Source of the DNA: Deinococcus aquiradiocola
GTDB lineage: Bacteria; Deinococcota; Deinococci; Deinococcales; Deinococcaceae
Assembly: GCF_014646915.1 (NCBI RefSeq)
Contig: NZ_BMOE01000003.1
Span: forward strand, 124,001 to 188,000
Reading direction: 5' to 3'
DNA length: 64,000 nt
The notes beneath the pieces were generated by a model. It was not told where the DNA came from and did not search any database. It saw only the letters and a list, made by a program, of their open reading frames with translations. Below are positions 59,964-64,000 of the stretch, in pieces (the first letter of the stretch is position 1; every line of letters starts with the position of its first letter). The position numbers were made by a program, and so were the translations under genes.

Positions 59964-62392
59964 GGGGTTCCTTGTGGCGCGGTCGTGTGGGTGGGGAGCG
60001 TGATGGTGGCGCGCGTGCCGATGCCGTGCAGGCTGTCGAGCTGCACCTGACCGCCGTGCCGTTCGATGATCTCCTTCACTAGGGTCAGGCCGAGGCCCGT
60101 GCCGGGGATGTTACCGGACGCGTCGGCGCGGTAGAAGCGTTCGAAGGCGCGCGCCACCTGTTCGCTCTTCATGCCGATGCCCCGGTCCTGCACGCTGATC
60201 ACCACGTGCCTCCCGTCATTGTGCGCGCTGACCGTGACGGGACCGCCGTCCGGGGAGTACTTGAAGGCGTTCGAGATGAGGTTCCCGAGGGCCTGCTGCA
60301 TCTTCTCGCCGTCCATGGCGACGTGCGGCAGGTCCTGCGGCAGCTGCAGGTGCACGCGTCCGGCCTCGCTGGGCGGGGTGAAGGCCTCCACCGTGCGCTG
60401 CACCAGCGGCGTGATCGGCTGCTCCAGCATCCGGAAGTCCTTCCCGGCACGCGCCTCGATGCGCGCGAGGTCCAGCAGTTCGTTCAGGAGGTTCACGAGC
60501 CGGTCCGCCTGCCGGTAGATGATCTCGATCATCTCGGCGCTCATCTCGGGGTCCAGCTGCCGGGTGTGCAGCAGTTCCGCGAAGCCGTAGATGCTGGCCA
60601 TGGGGGTGCGCAGTTCGTGCGCGGCGGTCGACAGGAACTCGGTCTTCATGTCGCTGACTTCCGTTTCGTGCGTCACGTCGCGGAAGTACATCACGTACCC
60701 GCTGTCCTGCCCGTCGCCCTCGTGCAGCAGGCGCACGCTGCGTTTCAGGACGCGCGGGGTGGGCCGCGAGAGGTGCAGCGTGTCGAAGGTGCCGTGCGTG
60801 AAACTGCGCGGGAACGGCTGTCCTGTCGCAGAGAGGCGCTGCAGGGCCTCCGTGACCTGCGCTTCGGTCGCGCCGATCAGCCAGTCGCGCGCGAGGCCCG
60901 TCATGTCGAGGAAGGCGGGGTTCACGTCCACGGCGAGGTGGTCGCTGCCGAACATCACGAAGCCGTCCGGACTGACGCGGAACACCGAGTCGAGCTGCTG
61001 CGTGCGCTCCTGCAGGCGGCGCTCGGCGGCCGTGCGGTCCGTGATGTCGCGCACGAAGCCCGCGAACATGGCGGGCGACGTGGGGAGTTCCACGATCGAC
61101 AGTTCCACCGGGAACATCGTGCCGTCCAGGCGCTGCGCGGCGATCTCCAGCCGCTGCCCCAGGATGCGGCCCATCCCGGTGGCGCGCAGGCGAGTCATGC
61201 CGTGCTCGTGTGCGTCCTTCAGGTGAGGCGGCACGATCAGGTCACCGATGGTGCGCCCGACCGCCACCTCGCGGCTCACGCGGAAGATCGCCTCGGCGGC
61301 CGGGTTGAATTCCGTGATGCGTCCCGCGTCGTCGCAGGTGATGATGGCGTCCAGGCTGCTGCGGATGATGGACTGGCTGCGCGCCTCGCTCTCCCGCAGC
61401 AGCCACTCGGCCCGCTGCTGCTCCAGGTGCTGCCCCACCCACTGCGCCATCAGGCCCAGGAAGGCCTCGTCGCCCGGCTGGAAGGTGCCGTGCCCGGCCG
61501 GGCGCGCGTACGCGAGCGCGCCGCACGGCACGCCGTCCGACATGACCGGCACCGCGAGGTACCGTTCGCGGCGCGTGGCGGTCCCGTCCTGCGCGTGCGC
61601 GGCGGCCCAGCCGAGCAGGTCCGGGACGGGGCCCTCGTCGCCCGTCACGGACACCGCCACGAGCGCGCCGTCCTCGCTGCGGGCGTACATGCCGGTCGTC
61701 GCGCCGAAGGCGGACTTGCCGATCTGCAGAACCCGTTCGAGCCGCCGCGCGAAGTCCGGCTCGGCCGAGGCGGTCGCCTCGTACAGGTCATGCAGCCGGG
61801 ACGCGCTCGACTCGGCTTCGCGCGCGCGGTCCTCCTGCAGCTGCACGGCGCGGCGCGCGTCGGACCGGAACTGCCGGAACACCATGCTGGTCGCCAGGAG
61901 CAGCAGCAGCGCCAGCACGCCGAGCGTGACCTCCACGAGCCGCAGGTCGCGCAGCAGCAGCACCCGCTGCGCGCTGAGCGCGTCCACCGCGCCCGCGTAC
62001 GCGACCTGCGCGTCGTTCAGGATCGCGTCGAGCGTCGTGCTGCCCCGGCTGGACGTCGCCTGCTGGACCGTCAGGGCATTCGTGGCCTTCAGGGCGCGCT
62101 GCAGGGCCGCCGCGCTGTCCGCGTCGAGGCGGTCCACGAAGTAGTCGTTCGACACGACGCGCGCCTTGCTCTGCAGGATCGCGATGCTGTCCGACAGGTC
62201 CTGCCCGTTCCGTCCGTCGGCGGCGAGGACGTCCGTGAGGGCCGCCTGCCGCACGAACTCCGAGAAGGCCCACCCGGTCAGGCTGATGCTCGACAGTTCC
62301 GTCGCCCGCGTGAGGCGCGTGGACGCCGTCACGAACGCCGCGAACACCAGCACGATCGTGACGAGCAGCAGTCTGCCGCGCAGGCCCTTCAC
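59960..62392 (-). CDS. Membrane histidine kinase with GAF and PAS domains
   Basis: An 810-residue kinase. TM1 spans about 6-24 and TM2 about 153-173, bracketing a helical extracytoplasmic sensor of about 125 residues. A GAF-like domain (about 200-330), two PAS domains (RSSLDAIITCDDAGRITEFNPAAEAIF; RVSPDGFVMFGSDHLAVDVNP), HisKA with phospho-His in STAAHELRTPM and a HATPase domain (GNLISNAFKYS, DRGIGM, GTGLGL) follow. The GTG at 62392 is chosen because the frame's only earlier start is a TTG at 62440. Confidence 0.9.
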   Translation of the reverse strand: MKGLRGRLLLVTIVLVFAAFVTASTRLTRATELSSISLTGWAFSEFVRQAALTDVLAADGRNGQDLSDSIAILQSKARVVSNDYFVDRLDADSAAALQRALKATNALTVQQATSSRGSTTLDAILNDAQVAYAGAVDALSAQRVLLLRDLRLVEVTLGVLALLLLLATSMVFRQFRSDARRAVQLQEDRAREAESSASRLHDLYEATASAEPDFARRLERVLQIGKSAFGATTGMYARSEDGALVAVSVTGDEGPVPDLLGWAAAHAQDGTATRRERYLAVPVMSDGVPCGALAYARPAGHGTFQPGDEAFLGLMAQWVGQHLEQQRAEWLLRESEARSQSIIRSSLDAIITCDDAGRITEFNPAAEAIFRVSREVAVGRTIGDLIVPPHLKDAHEHGMTRLRATGMGRILGQRLEIAAQRLDGTMFPVELSIVELPTSPAMFAGFVRDITDRTAAERRLQERTQQLDSVFRVSPDGFVMFGSDHLAVDVNPAFLDMTGLARDWLIGATEAQVTEALQRLSATGQPFPRSFTHGTFDTLHLSRPTPRVLKRSVRLLHEGDGQDSGYVMYFRDVTHETEVSDMKTEFLSTAAHELRTPMASIYGFAELLHTRQLDPEMSAEMIEIIYRQADRLVNLLNELLDLARIEARAGKDFRMLEQPITPLVQRTVEAFTPPSEAGRVHLQLPQDLPHVAMDGEKMQQALGNLISNAFKYSPDGGPVTVSAHNDGRHVVISVQDRGIGMKSEQVARAFERFYRADASGNIPGTGLGLTLVKEIIERHGGQVQLDSLHGIGTRATITLPTHTTAPQGTP

Positions 62393-62426
62393 GCCGGCCC
62401 CCGGCGGACGTGGCGGGCCGCGTGCT

Positions 62427-62945
62427 TCACCTCGCCTCAATGCGTTCGAGCTGCCAGACCCATGCCGAATCGTACTTCGCGGTGTTCAGCTTGTAGGCCT
62501 GGTACGGGAACACGAGGTACACCGGACCCTGATCGCTGAGCTTCAGGGCCTTGCCGTCCGCTTCGAGCGCCAGGACGAGCGGCACGTCCTTGAGAGGTTT
62601 CAGGTCGAGGTTGGTGGTGTAGCGGTCGTGCGCCACGAGGTGCAGCGTGGCGTCCTGCGGGATGCCCGTCCTGCGCAGCAGGTCGCTCAGGAGCGGCCCG
62701 ACGTACCGGACGGGGCGGTTCTTGAGGCTGGGGTCCGGGGTGGTGTACGTCACGAGCCCCAGGGCCGCGAGGTCGCCCCGCGTGAAGCTGGTGGAGTGGC
62801 CCGACGCGTCGGTGACGGTCAGGACCGTGCCGGTGGGCGCGTCCGCCGAGACGTCGAGCGCCGTGACCTTCTGGTAGGCCGGGCCGGGGCGGGAGCAGGA
62901 GACGAGGGTCAGGAGGCACAGGCTGACAAGCGCGACTCTGTTCAT
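62427..62945 (-). CDS. Lipoprotein with a sulfite-oxidase-like molybdopterin-binding fold
   Basis: A 172-residue protein with a lipoprotein signal (lipobox LTLVSC, lipidated Cys17) and a compact domain (SFTRGDLAALGLVTYTT..RYVGPLLSDLLRRTGIP..LVAHDRYTTNLDL..KLSDQGPVYLVFPYQ) like the small oxidoreductase molybdopterin-binding family. No second Cys is present, so the usual Mo-ligating Cys is missing; it may bind another ligand. It overlaps the HTH-REC gene and precedes the kinase, suggesting a periplasmic accessory sensor. Confidence 0.8.
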   Translation of the reverse strand: MNRVALVSLCLLTLVSCSRPGPAYQKVTALDVSADAPTGTVLTVTDASGHSTSFTRGDLAALGLVTYTTPDPSLKNRPVRYVGPLLSDLLRRTGIPQDATLHLVAHDRYTTNLDLKPLKDVPLVLALEADGKALKLSDQGPVYLVFPYQAYKLNTAKYDSAWVWQLERIEAR

Positions 62946-63574
62946 GCGGGTGACCTCTCCAGGGCGGGACGGGCGGGTTGCAGGAGCGTTTCGAGGTGGC
63001 GTTTCAGCACGGCGAACGGCACGGGTTTCGGCAGGACCGGCAGTTCCGGCGGCAGGCCGCCGCGCGCACCGATCTCGTGCGGGTCGAGACCCGTCACCAC
63101 GATCAGTGCCGGGTGCGGGACGAGCGCGTTCAGTCGGCGCACCAGTTCGAAGCCGTCCAGGCCCGGCAGGTGCAGGTCGAGGATCAGCACGTCCGGCTGC
63201 CACGCGCCCACCTCCACCAGGGCCTGAATACCGTTGTCGGTGGCGCGCAGGTCGAGCGGCAGGTCCCAGCCGCCGAGCGTCAGGGTGTAAAGCCGCAGCA
63301 GGGCGGCGTCGTCCTCCACCACCAGCACCTTGAGGGTGTGGCCGCGCAGGGCGCTCTCGCGTTCGGCCAGCATGCGGTCGAGCGAGGAGCGCAGGATGCG
63401 GCGGTGCCCGCCGTGCGTCTTGTAGGCCTGCAGCGCGCCCTGCTCCACCCACTGCTGCACGGTGCGCAGCGACACCCCGAGGCGGTCGGCGGCCTCGCGG
63501 GTGGTCAGGAAGGTTTCCACCGGCCCGCCTGCCGCTGACTCTGCTGGGACGTTCACTTCTTGCATATGTTTCAT
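62942..63574 (-). CDS. HTH-receiver response regulator
   Basis: A 210-residue protein with reversed order: an excisionase/MerR-type helix-turn-helix (about 21-68, FLTTREAADRLGVSLRTVQQWVEQGALQAYKTHGGHRRI) followed by a receiver (about 81-205: VVEDDAALLRL, phospho-Asp in VLILDLHLPGLDGFE, Thr in IVVTGLDP, Lys in PVLPKPVP). Opens the operon. An ATG three codons later is an alternative start. Confidence 0.88.
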   Translation of the reverse strand: MKHMQEVNVPAESAAGGPVETFLTTREAADRLGVSLRTVQQWVEQGALQAYKTHGGHRRILRSSLDRMLAERESALRGHTLKVLVVEDDAALLRLYTLTLGGWDLPLDLRATDNGIQALVEVGAWQPDVLILDLHLPGLDGFELVRRLNALVPHPALIVVTGLDPHEIGARGGLPPELPVLPKPVPFAVLKRHLETLLQPARPALERSPA

Positions 63575-63669
63575 TTTTGCCGAATTCTGGGCGGAAGTCC
63601 ACCCGCCCCCGCATGGGGGAAGTCCGCGTAACGTGAGAGCCGGGCCTGTTCAGATGAGCGCCCGAGGAG

Positions 63670-63675
63670 GACAAT
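63670..63675 (+). promoter_or_regulatory. -10 box before the leader ORF
   Basis: GACAAT, 6 nt before the ATG at 63682, matches the leaderless pattern seen elsewhere in the window. Confidence 0.35.
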
Positions 63676-63681
63676 GCGGGC

Positions 63682-63732
63682 ATGACCGCGACGCGCCGTC
63701 GAGGACCCCACACCCGGAGCGAGGCCGCGTGA
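63682..63732 (+). CDS. 16-residue leader ORF
   Basis: ATG at 63682 encodes MTATRRRGPHTRSEAA and stops in a TGA that overlaps the GTG start of the HD-domain gene (GTGA). It could couple translation to the downstream gene, which has no good SD. Short and unproven. Confidence 0.35.
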   Translation: MTATRRRGPHTRSEAA

Positions 63733-64000
63733 AGGTCATCCTGCCCGGGGACAGCCACGCCGGCCCGTTCCGGACCGAGGACCACACCTCCGTCCTCGAC
63801 GCGCAGCTCCGGCAGTACGCGCTGGAGATCGGCACCCTCTACCGCCGGTCCGAGCAGCAGCGCAGCGAACTCGAAGCGGCCACCCTGGCCGTCGTGAACG
63901 CCTTCATCATCGCGCTCGGCGCGCACGACCCCTACACCCGCGACCACACGAGCCGCGTCCAGCACCTCGCGCTCGCCACCGCCCGCCTCCTCGACTTCGA
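63729..64000 (+). CDS. HD-domain (probable HD-GYP) phosphohydrolase, partial
   Basis: The first 90 residues, cut by the window edge. A short N-terminal helix region is followed by ALGAHDPYTRDHTSRVQHLALATA, the start of an HD-GYP-type domain with the first metal His and the DPYTRxH motif common in cyclic di-GMP phosphodiesterases. There is no receiver or membrane segment in the visible part. The GYP motif lies beyond the window, so the phosphodiesterase activity is inferred. Confidence 0.8.
   Translation, partial: MKVILPGDSHAGPFRTEDHTSVLDAQLRQYALEIGTLYRRSEQQRSELEAATLAVVNAFIIALGAHDPYTRDHTSRVQHLALATARLLDF

Overview
The window is very GC-rich, almost fully coding bacterial DNA that fits a Deinococcus-type organism. 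Supporting signs are the gene families (phenylacetate degradation, YceI and DM13 secreted proteins, TIGR02466-type oxygenase, YhgE/Pip), many start codons lying 5-6 nt behind a TANNNT-like -10 box (leaderless promoters, known to be common in Deinococcus), and short hairpin-rich interspersed repeats. No rRNA, tRNA or CRISPR array was seen. The genus is inferred from content; no species is claimed.

Layout. 1-13.8 kb: phenylacetyl-CoA genes (end of paaB, paaC, paaD, paaZ, paaK, paaI) with map embedded, plus an operon on the minus strand encoding an IclR regulator, a 2-oxoacid dehydrogenase E1alpha/E1beta/E2 and a hotdog thioesterase. 13.8-18 kb: a NarL-type two-component system, a secreted cupredoxin and an acetyl-xylan-esterase-type hydrolase. 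The kinase and cupredoxin promoters share a palindrome with identical spacing. 18.3-28.5 kb: aerobic CO dehydrogenase genes coxM-coxS-coxL with the form I AYRCSFR active-site motif, and maturation genes (XdhC-YHS, CoxD-like MoxR ATPase, CoxE-like VWA protein). Between these two blocks lie a 2OG-oxygenase-like gene, a frameshifted HINT/polymorphic-toxin remnant with a likely immunity gene, an inverted-repeat element, an integrase fragment and a metallophosphoesterase.

28.5-43.3 kb: a TVP38-type membrane protein, a GAF-GAF-degenerate GGDEF-winged helix regulator, a DJ-1/PfpI protein, a TPP riboswitch with thiC-thiE/S-thiG-thiO-thiD, the NAD de novo genes nadB-nadC-nadA, a diguanylate cyclase and a methyltransferase. 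43.4-50.9 kb: a chemosensory operon on the minus strand (REC, CheW, MCP, hybrid CheA, DUF4388 protein, REC-roadblock protein) without CheR or CheB. 51.2-57.5 kb: a TetR regulator divergent from a repeat-rich YhgE/Pip membrane protein, a FAD dehydrogenase and a PRISE-type short-chain reductase. 57.9-64 kb: a LacI regulator, a five-gene signalling operon (HTH-REC, lipoprotein with a sulfite-oxidase-like fold, PAS/GAF histidine kinase, two single-domain REC proteins) and the start of an HD-domain phosphohydrolase.

How the genes work together. Paa proteins epoxidise and open phenylacetyl-CoA, and the neighbouring dehydrogenase could feed acyl-CoA into such a pathway. The cox block would allow oxidation of atmospheric or geothermal CO. 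The thi and nad genes supply cofactors. The remainder is mostly signal transduction, in long translationally coupled operons with 4-bp ATGA/GTGA overlaps.
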